A DNA stretch of 45,625 nucleotides, from the NCBI GenBank assembly GCA_027489175.1, contig JAIYAE010000034.1, forward strand, positions 1 to 45,625, given 5' to 3'. A program made the position numbers and the translations under genes. Positions 17,459 through 27,144 of this stretch are shown here, in pieces; position 1 is the first letter of the stretch; each line of letters starts with the position of its first letter. Under the pieces are notes generated by a model. The model saw only the letters and a list, made by a program, of their open reading frames with translations, was not told the origin of the DNA and did no database searches. This stretch comes from Rhodobacter sp. GTDB lineage: Bacteria > Pseudomonadota > Alphaproteobacteria > Rhodobacterales > Rhodobacteraceae.

Positions 17459-20164
17459 ATGGCCAAAAAGATGCTGATCGACGCCACCCATGCCGAGGAA
17501 ACTCGGGTTGTGGTGGTGGATGGAAACAAGGTTGAAGAGTTCGACTTTGAGACCGTAAACAAACGCCAACTTGCCGGAAACATCTACCTTGCCAAAGTGA
17601 CCCGCGTGGAGCCTTCGCTTCAGGCGGCCTTTGTCGAATATGGTGGGAACCGGCACGGGTTTCTGGCTTTCGCCGAAATTCACCCGGATTATTACCAGAT
17701 CCCGGTCGCGGACCGCAAAGCCCTGATCGAGGAAGAGCGGGCGATGGCCCGCGCCGAGGAAGAGGAAGACAACCGTCGCGCCCGTCGCCGCCCGGCACGG
17801 GGTGAGCGGGCCGAGAAGGTCAAGACCCAGGACGCGGTGGCCGAAGGGCCGACCGGAATGGACGTCGTCGATCTGGGCGAGGATGAGGCTGAGGCGGGCG
17901 GCGCTGAGGCGAGCCAGGGCCATGACCACGACCATGCGCAGGATAATGACCACGGGCATGACCATGACCACGCTGAAGACGGCGCGCGCAACGCCTCACC
18001 TTCGGAAGAGGCCAGTGAAGGGGACCGCCCCTACCGCGCGATGGACCATGCCAGCGACACCGACGACGAGATCGAATCGATCGCTGAAGAGGATGTGTCG
18101 GAAGAGATCGCCGCCCCGCGCCGCACCCCGCGCGCCCGGCGCTACAAGATCCAGGAAGTGATCAAGGTCCGGCAGATCATGCTGGTCCAGGTCGTGAAGG
18201 AAGAGCGTGGCAACAAGGGGGCTGCGCTGACGACCTACCTGTCGCTGGCTGGGCGGTATTGCGTTCTGATGCCGAACACCGCGCGGGGCGGCGGGATTTC
18301 CCGCAAGATCACCGTGGCCGCAGACCGCAAGAAGCTGAAGGAAATCGCTGGCGAGATCGAGCTGCCGGAAGGTGCCGGCCTGATCATCCGCACGGCGGGT
18401 GCCAAGCGCACCAAGCCCGAGATCAAGCGCGATTACGAATACCTGATGCGGCTTTGGGAACAGATCCGCGAGCTGACGCTGAAATCCATCGCCCCTGCCA
18501 AGATCTACGAAGAGGGCGATATCATCAAACGCTCGATCCGCGATCTGTTCAGCCGCGAGATTGACGAGGTGATCGTTGATGGCGAGGGCGGCTACCGCAC
18601 CGCCAAGGACTTCATGCGGATGATCCTGCCGGCGCAAGCGCGGCAAGTGGTGCGGCATACGGACCCGATGCCGCTGTTTGCGAAGTATCAGGTGGAAAGC
18701 TATCTGGCCGGCATGTTCAACCCGGTGGTGCAGCTGAAATCCGGCGGCTACATCGTGATTGGCGTGACCGAGGCGCTGGTGGCGATCGACGTGAACTCTG
18801 GCCGGGCCACGAAAGAAGGCTCGATCGAAGAAACGGCGCTGAAGACGAACCTTGAAGCCTCGGACGAGGTGGCGCGGCAGCTTCGCTTGCGCGACCTTGC
18901 GGGGCTGATCGTCATCGACTTCATCGACATGGAAGAGCGCAAGAACAACGCCGCCGTCGAGAAGCGCCTGAAGGACAAGCTGAAAACCGACCGCGCGCGG
19001 ATTCAGGTGGGGCGCATCTCGGGCTTTGGCCTGATGGAGATGAGCCGTCAGCGCCTGCGTCCCGGTATGCTGGAATCGACCACGCAGCCTTGCCCGCATT
19101 GCCATGGCACCGGCCTCATTCGCAGCGACGACAGCATGGCCCTGCAGGTCCTGCGCGCGCTGGAGGAAGAGGGCACGCGGAAACGGTCGAAAGAGGTGCT
19201 GCTGAAGGCGCCGATTGGCATCGTGAACTATCTGATCAACCAGAAGCGCGAACATATCGCCCTGATCGAAGCCCGCTATGCGATGAGCGTGCGGATCGAG
19301 GCGGACCCGATGCTGATCAGCCCGGATTACAGCATTGAAAAGTTCAAGACCGCGCTGCGGGTGGTGCCGGATACGCCCGTCATCTCGGGCCATGCGGGGC
19401 TGATGGGGGCGGCGGTTGCCGAAGAAGAAGAGGATGATCTGGTCGATGACCTGATCGAGGAAGAGATCGAAGAAGCCGAAGAGGTCGAGGCGGTAGAGCC
19501 CGTGGCCCGCGCTGCGGCCCCGGCGGCCGAAGGCGACGGTGCCCCGGGCAAGAAAAAGCGCCGTCGGCGTCGGCGTCGGCGCGGCGGGGCCAAAGAGGGT
19601 GAGGCCGGGACCAACGGCAGCGCCACGGAGGAAGACGGCGATGACGATGGCGACGAGGAAGACGCCGTTGCCGTGGCCGAGCCGGTTGCCGAAGTGGCTG
19701 CAGACGACAAGGGCAGCGCCCGCAAGCGCACCCGCAAACCGCGCGCCCGGAAAGGCGATGCCGCACCTGCTGCTGAGCCTGCCGTCCTGCCGGTAAGCGA
19801 GCCGGTCGTCGAGGCCGTGGCAGAGGTCGCTGCACCCGAGGCGGCGCCGGAAGCACCCGCCAAGCCCGCGCCGCGCAAGCGGGCCCCGCGCGGCAAGGCG
19901 GCTGCCGAAACCGTGGTCGAGCCTGCCGCAGAGCCTGTGGCTGAGCCAGCAGCGGAGCCTGTGGCCGAGGCCGCCCCGGCAAAGCCTGCCCGTGGCCGTG
20001 CGCCAAAGGCGAAGGCCGCAGCGGCGGTGGAAGCGGCACCTGCGCAGGTGAGCGAAGCCGAGGTGGCAAAGGAGGCCGCCCCAGCCCCGTCCGACACCGA
20101 GGCGACGGCAAGTGACGACGCGGCAAAACCGAAGCGCAAGGGCTGGTGGTCGCTGGGCCGTTAA
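17459..20164 (+). CDS. rne: ribonuclease E
   Basis: Endoribonuclease and degradosome scaffold for mRNA turnover and rRNA/tRNA processing. The 901-residue protein opens MAKKMLIDATHAEETRVVV and has an S1 domain interrupted by an insertion (about residues 95-225) that is acidic and contains a His/Asp cluster (GHDHDHAQDNDHGHDHDH). The RNase H/DNase I-like core follows, with catalytic Asp in VAIDVNSG (about 441) and IDFIDM (about 487), and the zinc-link CPHCHGTG (about 545). The C-terminal third is disordered, with an Arg/Lys-rich patch (KKKRRRRRRRR) and Ala/Glu/Pro repeats, and ends KRKGWWSLGR as in other alphaproteobacterial RNase E. The ATG at 17459 is chosen by homology. Confidence 0.96.
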   Translation: MAKKMLIDATHAEETRVVVVDGNKVEEFDFETVNKRQLAGNIYLAKVTRVEPSLQAAFVEYGGNRHGFLAFAEIHPDYYQIPVADRKALIEEERAMARAEEEEDNRRARRRPARGERAEKVKTQDAVAEGPTGMDVVDLGEDEAEAGGAEASQGHDHDHAQDNDHGHDHDHAEDGARNASPSEEASEGDRPYRAMDHASDTDDEIESIAEEDVSEEIAAPRRTPRARRYKIQEVIKVRQIMLVQVVKEERGNKGAALTTYLSLAGRYCVLMPNTARGGGISRKITVAADRKKLKEIAGEIELPEGAGLIIRTAGAKRTKPEIKRDYEYLMRLWEQIRELTLKSIAPAKIYEEGDIIKRSIRDLFSREIDEVIVDGEGGYRTAKDFMRMILPAQARQVVRHTDPMPLFAKYQVESYLAGMFNPVVQLKSGGYIVIGVTEALVAIDVNSGRATKEGSIEETALKTNLEASDEVARQLRLRDLAGLIVIDFIDMEERKNNAAVEKRLKDKLKTDRARIQVGRISGFGLMEMSRQRLRPGMLESTTQPCPHCHGTGLIRSDDSMALQVLRALEEEGTRKRSKEVLLKAPIGIVNYLINQKREHIALIEARYAMSVRIEADPMLISPDYSIEKFKTALRVVPDTPVISGHAGLMGAAVAEEEEDDLVDDLIEEEIEEAEEVEAVEPVARAAAPAAEGDGAPGKKKRRRRRRRRGGAKEGEAGTNGSATEEDGDDDGDEEDAVAVAEPVAEVAADDKGSARKRTRKPRARKGDAAPAAEPAVLPVSEPVVEAVAEVAAPEAAPEAPAKPAPRKRAPRGKAAAETVVEPAAEPVAEPAAEPVAEAAPAKPARGRAPKAKAAAAVEAAPAQVSEAEVAKEAAPAPSDTEATASDDAAKPKRKGWWSLGR

Positions 20165-20193
20165 GCCGTCGCTTCCTAGACGCAAGCCAAAGC

Positions 20194-20225
20194 AAAAGCC
20201 CGGTGCCGTCAGGTGCCGGGCTTTT
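20194..20225. terminator. bidirectional terminator between rne and the TusA-like gene
   Basis: AAAAGCCCGG pairs with CCGGGCTTTT across about 12 nt, with T runs on both strands. It lies 29 nt after the rne stop and overlaps the 3' end of the convergent TusA-like gene, so it can serve both transcripts. Confidence 0.87.
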
Positions 20226-20463
20226 CCCTACAGCGGATCAGGTGGAGGGTGACCGCCCCCTCAGCCCGCGCGCCAAGGTAGGCGTGACCGCTTTCCGTGC
20301 AGAAATGCGGCAGGTCGATCAGGGCCATCCGGTCCGTCGTGCGGACAGCAAGGACGGTGCCGGGTGCCAGAGACAACAACCGTTTGCGCGCGCGCAGGAC
20401 GGGAAGCGGGCAGAGCAGCCCTTCACAGTCCAGCATGTCATCCCAGTCATCCATCAGCGGCAT
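20209..20463 (-). CDS. TusA-like sulfur carrier protein
   Basis: An 84-residue protein of the TusA/SirA/YeeD family. It has the hallmark Cys-Pro motif (LDCEGLLCPLPVLRARK), where the Cys of CPLP carries persulfide sulfur in TusA, then a beta-alpha-beta fold with the DLPHFCTESGH segment. Family members deliver sulfur for tRNA thiolation, molybdenum cofactor or other sulfur paths; the partner here is unknown. Two in-frame ATGs lie at 20463 and 20454 and neither has a strong ribosome site. It converges on rne and shares a terminator with it. ccdA, also a thiol-redox gene, is divergent on the other side. Confidence 0.86.
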   Translation of the reverse strand: MPLMDDWDDMLDCEGLLCPLPVLRARKRLLSLAPGTVLAVRTTDRMALIDLPHFCTESGHAYLGARAEGAVTLHLIRCREKPGT

Positions 20464-20617
20464 CTAGCGGGCCGGGTCGCTGCGGGCAAGGTTGCCCGGC
20501 ATTCCGGTCCAAACCCACCCGCGGGCGACATTACAGGGCGGCCACGCGGATGTGACGCCTTGCGCGGGTGACGGAAGGACCGAAAGCCGCTATCTGGGTG
20601 AGAAGGGGACCCGCCGC

Positions 20618-21376
20618 ATGTTCGGAATCGAGATCATTGACGCTGCCTTGCTGCCTGCGATGGCGGTGGCCCTGCTTGCGGGGGTGCTGTCGTTCCTCAG
20701 CCCTTGTGTGCTGCCGATCGTGCCGCCCTATCTGGCCTATATGGGCGGGATCAGCATGGGCGAGATGACAAGCACCGGTCAGGCGCGGCGGCGGGTGATC
20801 CTGCCGGCGCTGTTCTTCGTCATGGGGCTGTCGACGATCTTCCTGCTGCTGGGCTTCACCGCTTCGGCCTTTGGCAGTTTCGTGCTGCAGAACCAGCTTT
20901 TGCTGGCGCGGATTTCCGGGGTCATCATCATCATCTTCGGGCTGCATTTCGTGGGCCTGTTCCGGATCGGCATTCTGGACCGCGAGATGCGGATGGATGC
21001 CGGGGATCGGGGCGGGTCGGCGGCGGGGGCCTATGTGCTGGGCCTGGCCTTTGCCTTTGGCTGGACGCCCTGCATCGGCCCGCAACTGGGTGCGATCCTC
21101 AGCCTTGCGGCGCAAGAGAACAGCATGGAGCGGGGCACGCTCCTCTTGGGCGTCTATGCGCTGGGGCTGGGGTTGCCGTTCCTCTTGGCGGCGATCTTTG
21201 TCGAACGGTCGATGGTGGTGATGGGCAAGCTCAAGCGCCACATGCGGGTGATCGAACGCGCGATGGGGGTGCTTCTCCTGATCGTGGGGGCGGCGCTGGT
21301 GACCGGGGCCTTCACCGATTTCAGCTACTGGATGCTGGAGACCTATGAGGTCCTCGGCCTGCCTTTGCCCGGGTGA
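20618..21376 (+). CDS. ccdA: cytochrome c biogenesis/thiol-disulfide transporter CcdA
   Basis: Inner-membrane protein passing reducing equivalents from cytoplasmic thioredoxin to periplasmic thiol proteins, including the apocytochrome c maturation path. The 252-residue protein has six hydrophobic helices and the two redox Cys in helices 1 and 4 (LSPCVLPIVPPY, Cys30; TPCIGPQLG, Cys152), both with the family's Pro neighbours. The start at 20618 has AAGGGGA upstream; a longer frame back to 20492 runs through non-coding sequence. It is divergent from the TusA-like gene. Confidence 0.93.
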   Translation: MFGIEIIDAALLPAMAVALLAGVLSFLSPCVLPIVPPYLAYMGGISMGEMTSTGQARRRVILPALFFVMGLSTIFLLLGFTASAFGSFVLQNQLLLARISGVIIIIFGLHFVGLFRIGILDREMRMDAGDRGGSAAGAYVLGLAFAFGWTPCIGPQLGAILSLAAQENSMERGTLLLGVYALGLGLPFLLAAIFVERSMVVMGKLKRHMRVIERAMGVLLLIVGAALVTGAFTDFSYWMLETYEVLGLPLPG

Positions 21377-21428
21377 TGCCTTTCTTCTGCTGCATCATCC
21401 GTTAAGGTAAGGCAGACAGACTGGCGGG

Positions 21429-22682
21429 ATGGACGTGGCGGAAACTGCAAGAAAACCGAAGGATCCGGTGGAGGAGCCCGTGTTCCGCCGCCAGGTTTTC
21501 TATGTGCCCGGCTATGACCCGTTCCCGCCCCGCCGCTACCGTGAGCTTTACCGCACCGAAGGGGCCGAACAGGCGGCGATCAGCGGCTATGCCCTGAAGC
21601 TGAAGCCGAAGCTGCGGCAGGCGGGCGCGGCCAGGCCCTACGGCTGGACGGTTGAGGCCGACATTGGCCGCCGCTGCGAGATTGATTTCGAGGTGCTGGT
21701 CTGGTCCGACCTTGTGCGCCAGTCGATGACCGAGGCGATTGCCAGCACCTACTGGCTTTTGGCGCGCACGGCCTGGGCCTATATCGGGTCGGGGGCGCTT
21801 TTCCGGCTGGTGCGACTGCGCAAGGGGCCGATGATTGCGGCCTTGTATCCGGCGATCCTGCTTCTGCTGCAGGGGCTGGTGGCGCTGGTGCTTGGTGGCT
21901 TGGTGCTGTGGCTGGGGGCGGCGCTGCCCTGGGGGCTGGAATGGCCCTTGGCGGCGGCGGTGGTCTGGCTGGCGCTGGTCGGCTTTCGCGTGATCGACCG
22001 CAAGCTTTACGTCTATTACCTGATGCATGACTACGCCTTTACCGCAAGCGAAGGCGGGGCCTATCCCGCCCGGCTTGAGGCGCGTCTGGCCGAGTTTCGC
22101 GCCCGTGTTCGCGCGGCCCTTGGCAGCGGGGTGGATGAGGTGCTGGTGGTCGGTCATTCCTCGGGCGTGCATCTGGCGGTGTCGTTCCTGGCCGATCTGA
22201 TCCGCGAGGGGATGCCTGAGGGCGCTCCACCCTTGGGGTTTCTGTCCCTGGGGCAGGTGGTGCCGATGGCGTCTTTCCTGCCCGGTGCGGTGCGGCTGCG
22301 CGGGGATCTGGCCTATATTTCCACGCGGGAGGAGTTGACCTGGGTCGACGTGACCGCGCCCGGCGATGGCTGCAGCTTTGCACTGTGTGATCCGGTGGCG
22401 GTCAGCGGCGTGGCGCCTGAGGGGCAGCTTTGGCCCCTCGTCATCTCGGCCGCATTCACGCGCACGCTGTCGCCCGAACGCTGGAAAGCGCTGCGGTGGA
22501 AGTTCTTCCGGCTGCATTTCCAGTACCTTTGCGCCTTTGACAACCTGCCCGGACGGCGGGCGGATTACGATTACTTCCGCATCACGGCCGGGCCGATGAC
22601 GTTGGCGCGGCGGTTCCGGCAAAGGAAACCTTCGACCAGCCGGATAGCCACGGCGGCCAGCCCGCACCGGGACGTGGCATGA
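21429..22682 (+). CDS. membrane-anchored alpha/beta hydrolase-like protein
   Basis: A 417-residue protein of unknown function. Its N-terminus has a VFYVPGYDPFPPRRYREL segment like the first strand and loop of alpha/beta hydrolases. Two hydrophobic helices (about 136-163 and 172-188) follow. Then VLVVGHSSGVHLAVSFLAD carries a GxSxG nucleophile elbow with Ser244. A C-terminal region with DPVAVSG and LHFQY could supply the acid and base, but I cannot assign them. It overlaps the P450 gene by 4 bp (ATGA), so the two are translationally coupled and likely act together, perhaps on a lipid or fatty ester (inference). Confidence 0.75.
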   Translation: MDVAETARKPKDPVEEPVFRRQVFYVPGYDPFPPRRYRELYRTEGAEQAAISGYALKLKPKLRQAGAARPYGWTVEADIGRRCEIDFEVLVWSDLVRQSMTEAIASTYWLLARTAWAYIGSGALFRLVRLRKGPMIAALYPAILLLLQGLVALVLGGLVLWLGAALPWGLEWPLAAAVVWLALVGFRVIDRKLYVYYLMHDYAFTASEGGAYPARLEARLAEFRARVRAALGSGVDEVLVVGHSSGVHLAVSFLADLIREGMPEGAPPLGFLSLGQVVPMASFLPGAVRLRGDLAYISTREELTWVDVTAPGDGCSFALCDPVAVSGVAPEGQLWPLVISAAFTRTLSPERWKALRWKFFRLHFQYLCAFDNLPGRRADYDYFRITAGPMTLARRFRQRKPSTSRIATAASPHRDVA

Positions 22683-24022
22683 CGCCGCCGAAGCCGGAGC
22701 CTCGGGCGGACAAGGTTTCGCTTTGGGGTTACCTGCGGATGTTCCGGCGCGACATCCTGTCGGCGCAGCCCCAGCGCCTGTATCGCGCTTGGATGGCGGA
22801 GTTTCGGACGACCTTCTTTCGCAGCTACCTGTGCAATGACCCAGCCCTTGTGCGGCGGGTGCTGGAGGAGCGCCCGGCGGATTTCCCGAAGTCGGGGCGC
22901 GTGACCGAGGGGCTGTTGCCCCTGCTGGGCCGGTCGGTTTTCGTCACCAACGGTGAGGAATGGCTGCACCAGCGGCGGATCATCGATCCGGCGTTTGAGG
23001 GCGGGCGGCTGCGTGAGGCTTTCCCGGCAATCTGGGCGGCGGCTGAGGCGGCGGTGGCCCGGATGGGGACGGGTGAGGTGGAGGTGGAACTTGCCGCCAG
23101 CCACGCGGCGGCGGATGTGATCTTCCGCACGCTCTTTTCGATCCCGATCGAGGACAAGGTCGCGCAAGCGGTGTTTCATGAATTCCGCGCCTATCAACGC
23201 AGTGCGCCGATCCTGAACCTTGCCGCCTTCCTGCCCTTGCCGCGCTGGTTTCCGCGCCTGCACCGGAAGGCGACGCTGCGGTCGGCCAAGGTGATCCGGG
23301 GTCTGATCACCGGCCTTACGGCGGACCGAGCGGCGGCGATTGCTGCCGGGACCGCGCCGCAGGATCTGGCGACCAAAATCATGACCACGCCGGACCCGGT
23401 GACGGGTGCCCCTTTCGGGACCGGGGAAATGGTCGATCAGGTGGCAATCTTCTTTCTGGCCGGGCATGAAACCAGCGCCTCGGCCCTTGGTTGGGCGCTC
23501 TATCTTCTGGCGACGCACCCGGAGGTGCATGAGCGGGTGGCGGCTGAGGCGGCGGGGATCAGGCCGGAGTTCGCGACGATGGGCAGTTTGCGCTTTACCC
23601 GCGACGTGTTCCGCGAGGCGCTGCGGCTATACCCACCCGTCCCGATGATGGTGCGCGAGACTACGGTGGTCGAGGACTTCCGGGGCCGGGCCGTCAAGCC
23701 TGGCGCGCAGGTGGTGATCAGCCCTTGGCACCTGCACCGGCATGAACGGCTGTGGGACCGGCCCGATGAGTTTGACCCCGACCGCTGGGCGGGTGAGGGG
23801 AAAGAGGCCGCGCGGGACGGCTATCTGCCGTTCTCACGCGGCGCGCGGGTTTGTCCGGGGGCCGGATTTGCGATGCTGGAGGGCACGCTTCTCTTGGCCC
23901 ATCTGGTGCGGGCCTTCCGGTTTGAAGCCGTGCCGGGCAAGGTGCCTGTGCCAGTGGCGCATCTGACGGTGCGGGCGAAGGACGGCATCTGGCTGCGGGT
24001 GACGCGGCGCACGGATGGATAA
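22679..24022 (+). CDS. cytochrome P450
   Basis: Haem-thiolate monooxygenase of 447 residues with the I-helix oxygen motif AGHETSASALGWALYLL (261 onward), the K-helix ExxR (REALRLYP) and the haem loop FSRGARVCPGAGFAMLEG with the ligand Cys392. There is no N-terminal membrane anchor and no fused reductase, so it is a soluble class I type enzyme needing separate ferredoxin or flavodoxin partners, none of which is nearby. The substrate is unknown; the opening LWGYLRMFRRDILSAQPQ and the coupled hydrolase-like gene upstream hint at lipid-like substrates (weak inference). Followed by a palindrome array. Confidence 0.93.
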   Translation: MTPPKPEPRADKVSLWGYLRMFRRDILSAQPQRLYRAWMAEFRTTFFRSYLCNDPALVRRVLEERPADFPKSGRVTEGLLPLLGRSVFVTNGEEWLHQRRIIDPAFEGGRLREAFPAIWAAAEAAVARMGTGEVEVELAASHAAADVIFRTLFSIPIEDKVAQAVFHEFRAYQRSAPILNLAAFLPLPRWFPRLHRKATLRSAKVIRGLITGLTADRAAAIAAGTAPQDLATKIMTTPDPVTGAPFGTGEMVDQVAIFFLAGHETSASALGWALYLLATHPEVHERVAAEAAGIRPEFATMGSLRFTRDVFREALRLYPPVPMMVRETTVVEDFRGRAVKPGAQVVISPWHLHRHERLWDRPDEFDPDRWAGEGKEAARDGYLPFSRGARVCPGAGFAMLEGTLLLAHLVRAFRFEAVPGKVPVPVAHLTVRAKDGIWLRVTRRTDG

Positions 24023-24032
24023 CCGCGCGCCG

Positions 24033-24100
24033 CCGATTTCTTGCAAGAAATCGGACCGGAGCCTTTGAAGGCTCCGGTGCGGAGTTTTTGAAAACTCCGC
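24033..24100. repeat. array of three consecutive palindromes (A-B-C)
   Basis: Between the convergent P450 and tctA genes lie three back-to-back inverted repeats: A at 24033-24054 (CCGATTTCTTG and its complement, 22 bp perfect), B at 24055-24078 (ACCGGAGCCTT, 2-nt TG centre), and C at 24079-24100 (GCGGAGTTTT, TG centre). The same A and B modules recur in opposite order at 36317-36360. They can form hairpins in RNA from either strand and probably double as terminators. Confidence 0.87.
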
Positions 24101-24109
24101 TTTCCCCCG

Positions 24110-25627
24110 TCAGTCGCTGTCGCCGGCGATCTGGGTCAGGACCTGGCCCTTGCCGCGCAGCCGCAGGATCATCGGCACGATCAACGCCAGTGCGGCAATG
24201 CCGAGAAGGGTGGCCGAAAGGGGGGTTGAGACCAGTGTCGTCCAGTCGCCCTGCGAGATCGACAGTGCCCGGCGCAGCTGTTGCTCGGCCATCGGCCCCA
24301 GGATCAGCCCCACGACCACCGGCGCGATCGGGTAGCCGTAAAGCCGCAGGCCGTAGCCGAGGAAGCCGAAGATCACCAGCATCGACAGTTCCACCGCCGA
24401 GGGGTTCACGCCGATGGTGCCAAGCGTGGCGAACATCAGGATCCCCGCATAAAGCCATGGGCGCGGGATGCGCAGAAGCAGGACCCAGAACCGGATCAGG
24501 GGCAGGTTCAGGACCAGAAGCATCACGTTTGCTATCAAGAGGCTCGCGATCAGGCCCCAGACCAACTGCGGGGCAGTGGCGAAGAGGAGGGGGCCGGGTT
24601 GCAGGCCGAACTGCTGGAAGCCGGCCAGCATGATGGCGGCGGTGGCGGTGGTCGGCAGGCCAAGGGTCAGGAGGGGTACCAGCGTTCCGGCGGCGGCGGC
24701 GTTGTTCGCAGCCTCGGGCCCCGCGACGCCTTCGATTGCGCCGTGGCCGAACTCTTCCGGGTGATGCGACATGCGCTTTTCGGTGCCGTAGCTGAGGAAG
24801 CTCGCGATGTCAGCGCCGCCTGCGGGCATCGCGCCAATGGGAAAGCCGATGGCCGACCCGCGCAACCAGGCGGGCCAGGAGCGTTTCCAGTCGGCCGCGG
24901 TCATGCGGACGGAGCCCTTGATTGCCTCGACCTTGTCATCCAGCCCGTGAGTCTGGGCGGCGACAAACAGGCATTCCCCCAACGCGAACATCGCGACGGC
25001 GAGGGTCGTGACCTCAATCCCGTCCAGAAGCTGCGGCACACCGAATGACATGCGGGCCTGACCGGTCAGGCTGTCGATGCCGATGGTGGCAAGGCCAAGG
25101 CCGATGAAGAGGGAGGTGAGGCCCTTGAGGGTGGATTCCCCGAAGGCCGCGGAGACGGTAACGAAGGCCAGCATCATCAGCGCGAAGTACTCGCGCGGGC
25201 CGAAGACGAGGGCGAGTTTGACGATATGCGGGGCAAGGAAGGCGAGGGCGAGGGTGGCGAGGAGGCCTGCGACGAAGGAGCCGATGGCAGCCGTGGCAAG
25301 GGCCGGGCCGCCGCGTCCGGCCTTGGCCATGCGGTTGCCCTCCAGCGCCGTGACGATGGAGGCGCTTTCGCCGGGGGTGTTAAGCAGGATCGAGGTGGTC
25401 GATCCGCCGTACATGCCGCCGTAGTAGATGCCCGCGAACATGATGAGCGAACCGGCGGGATCAAGGCCGTAGGTCACCGGCAAGAGAAGCGCCACGGTCA
25501 GCGCCGGGCCGATGCCGGGCAGAACGCCCACGGCGGTGCCAAGGGTCACGCCGATCAGGGCGTAAAGCAGGATCATCGGCTGCATCGCGGTGCCGAGGCC
25601 CTGAAGAAGGAATTCGAAGGTGCTCAT
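24110..25627 (-). CDS. tctA: tripartite tricarboxylate transporter large permease TctA
   Basis: Large membrane subunit (505 aa, about 12 helices) of a TTT-family secondary transporter that imports a carboxylate using an ion gradient. It has the conserved N-terminal [17 protein letters not shown] motif and the internal [34 protein letters not shown] stretch ([16 protein letters not shown]), typical of TctA. It is the last gene of a tctC-tctB-tctA operon on the minus strand; its ATG is 2 nt after the tctB stop. The substrate (citrate, tricarballylate, or another organic acid) cannot be read directly. Confidence 0.95.
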   Translation of the reverse strand: MSTFEFLLQGLGTAMQPMILLYALIGVTLGTAVGVLPGIGPALTVALLLPVTYGLDPAGSLIMFAGIYYGGMYGGSTTSILLNTPGESASIVTALEGNRMAKAGRGGPALATAAIGSFVAGLLATLALAFLAPHIVKLALVFGPREYFALMMLAFVTVSAAFGESTLKGLTSLFIGLGLATIGIDSLTGQARMSFGVPQLLDGIEVTTLAVAMFALGECLFVAAQTHGLDDKVEAIKGSVRMTAADWKRSWPAWLRGSAIGFPIGAMPAGGADIASFLSYGTEKRMSHHPEEFGHGAIEGVAGPEAANNAAAAGTLVPLLTLGLPTTATAAIMLAGFQQFGLQPGPLLFATAPQLVWGLIASLLIANVMLLVLNLPLIRFWVLLLRIPRPWLYAGILMFATLGTIGVNPSAVELSMLVIFGFLGYGLRLYGYPIAPVVVGLILGPMAEQQLRRALSISQGDWTTLVSTPLSATLLGIAALALIVPMILRLRGKGQVLTQIAGDSD

Positions 25628-25629
25628 CT

Positions 25630-26118
25630 TCAGCCGCCGTAGATCAGGGTTTCAAGCCAGCCGCCGGGCAGGTTCAGCTGCAGAAGGCCGTCGAAAATGC
25701 CGTAGATGCCGAAGGCCAGCGCATAGCCCAGGGGCAGGGTGAGGATGAGGTTCCGCTTGCCGAAGGCGGCGGCGGTGGCGGCGAAGAGGATGCCGGTTGC
25801 AAGCGCAAAGCCGGCGACATGGAGGAGGGCGATCTGGGCAATCAGCCCGGCCCCGATCAGCAGAAGTGGCACCGGGTTCTGGCGCGGCACAGAGGCAAGG
25901 CGTCCCTTGAAGGCCCCGGCCACGGTGGCCGCCGCCAGCGCGATCAGGCCCCACCCCACCACCTTGGGCATGGCCGCAGGGCCGATGCCTGCGTAACCGC
26001 CCTTGTCGGGGATCAGGCTTGCGTCCCACAGAAGGACCGCCCCGAAGACCGCCAGAAGGCCTGCGATGATGAACGCAGCCCCATCGGGGCTGCGTCCGGT
26101 TCCCGGAGTTCCGGTCAT
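25630..26118 (-). CDS. tctB: tripartite tricarboxylate transporter small permease TctB
   Basis: Small membrane subunit (162 aa) with four predicted helices ([69 protein letters not shown]). The [20 protein letters not shown] segment after helix 1 is the TctB family feature. It overlaps the tctC stop by 4 bp (ATGA) and is followed by tctA after 2 nt, so the three subunits are made together. Confidence 0.93.
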   Translation of the reverse strand: MTGTPGTGRSPDGAAFIIAGLLAVFGAVLLWDASLIPDKGGYAGIGPAAMPKVVGWGLIALAAATVAGAFKGRLASVPRQNPVPLLLIGAGLIAQIALLHVAGFALATGILFAATAAAFGKRNLILTLPLGYALAFGIYGIFDGLLQLNLPGGWLETLIYGG

Positions 26119-27059
26119 TGCACCAGACCGATGTCCTTGAGGATCGCGGTCGTGGCTTCGACTTCCTTGGCAAGCTGTGCCTCAAACTCAGCCCCGGCAA
26201 GGTAGGTGTCGGCCCAGTTCTTCGAGGCGAGGGCGGCCTTCCAGCCTTCGGACTTCGCAAGGGTGTCGATGTCGGCCAGGACGGCGGCCTTTTGCTCATC
26301 GGTCAGGCCGGGGGCGGCGGCGATCATGCGCCAGTTCTGCACGGCGACGTCATAGCCCGATTCCATCAGCGTCGGTGCGTCGGTGCCGGGCCAGCGGGCC
26401 TCGGTCGACACCGCAAGGATGCGCATGGTTCCGGCTTCGACCTGCGGCAGGAATTCCCCCACACCCGAGATGCCTGCGGTGACCTGGTTGCCAAGGATGG
26501 CGGCCAGCGCCTCACCGCCGCCGGAGAAGGCGACGTAGTTGATCTTGGTCGGATCGACGCCCGCAGCCTTGGCCAGAAGGCCGACGGTGATGTGATCGAC
26601 GCCGCCAGCCGAGCCGCCCGCCCAGGAGACGGAGCCCGGATCGGCCTTCATCTTCTCGACCAGGTCCTGGATCGTCTGCAGTTCCGAAGCGGCGGGAACG
26701 GCAATCGCCACGGCCTCACCCGTCAGGCGGGCGATGGGGGTCACATCGGCGAGGGACACCGGCGAGGCGTTGGTCAGGATCGCGCCGACCATGACATAGC
26801 CGCCGACAATCAGCTGGGTCGGATCGCCCGCCGCCGAGGAGGCGAACTGGGCAAGGCCCACGGTGCCGCCCGCGCCGGGGACGTTCTGGACCTGCACGTT
26901 GCCGGCGATGCCTTCGGCGACCATCACCTCTTGCAGGGTGCGGGCGGTCGAATCCCAGCCGCCGCCGGGGGCAGCGGGTGCCATGATCATGTAGTCTTCC
27001 GCAAAGGCTGCGGTGGCTGCGGCCACGGCAAAGGCCGCGCCGAGAAGGGCGTGTTTCAT
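26115..27059 (-). CDS. tctC: tripartite tricarboxylate transporter binding protein TctC
   Basis: Periplasmic substrate-binding protein (314 aa) of the Bug/TctC family. It has a signal peptide (MKHALLGAAFAVAAATAAFA) and the family opening YMIMAPAAPGGGWDSTART, which forms the ligand-carboxylate loop, followed by NVPGAGGTVG. The ATG at 27059 has a full GGAGG ribosome site, whereas the upstream frame from 27083 does not fit the signal peptide. First gene of tctCBA; the gene just upstream ends at a terminator, so tctC has its own promoter in 27060-27140. Confidence 0.95.
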   Translation of the reverse strand: MKHALLGAAFAVAAATAAFAEDYMIMAPAAPGGGWDSTARTLQEVMVAEGIAGNVQVQNVPGAGGTVGLAQFASSAAGDPTQLIVGGYVMVGAILTNASPVSLADVTPIARLTGEAVAIAVPAASELQTIQDLVEKMKADPGSVSWAGGSAGGVDHITVGLLAKAAGVDPTKINYVAFSGGGEALAAILGNQVTAGISGVGEFLPQVEAGTMRILAVSTEARWPGTDAPTLMESGYDVAVQNWRMIAAAPGLTDEQKAAVLADIDTLAKSEGWKAALASKNWADTYLAGAEFEAQLAKEVEATTAILKDIGLVQ

Positions 27060-27144
27060 AGTGGTCTCCTCCCTGTGGCACATTGCGTGCCGGATACTGT
27101 CCGGGCGGCGCCTCCTCGCGCCGGTCCCATGCGGTCAATGCATC

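Noticed and set aside
17996..20185. 729-codon minus-strand frame across rne
   Set aside because: Antisense to the recognisable RNase E gene; low-complexity content from the reverse reading of Ala/Glu/Pro repeats, with no domain.
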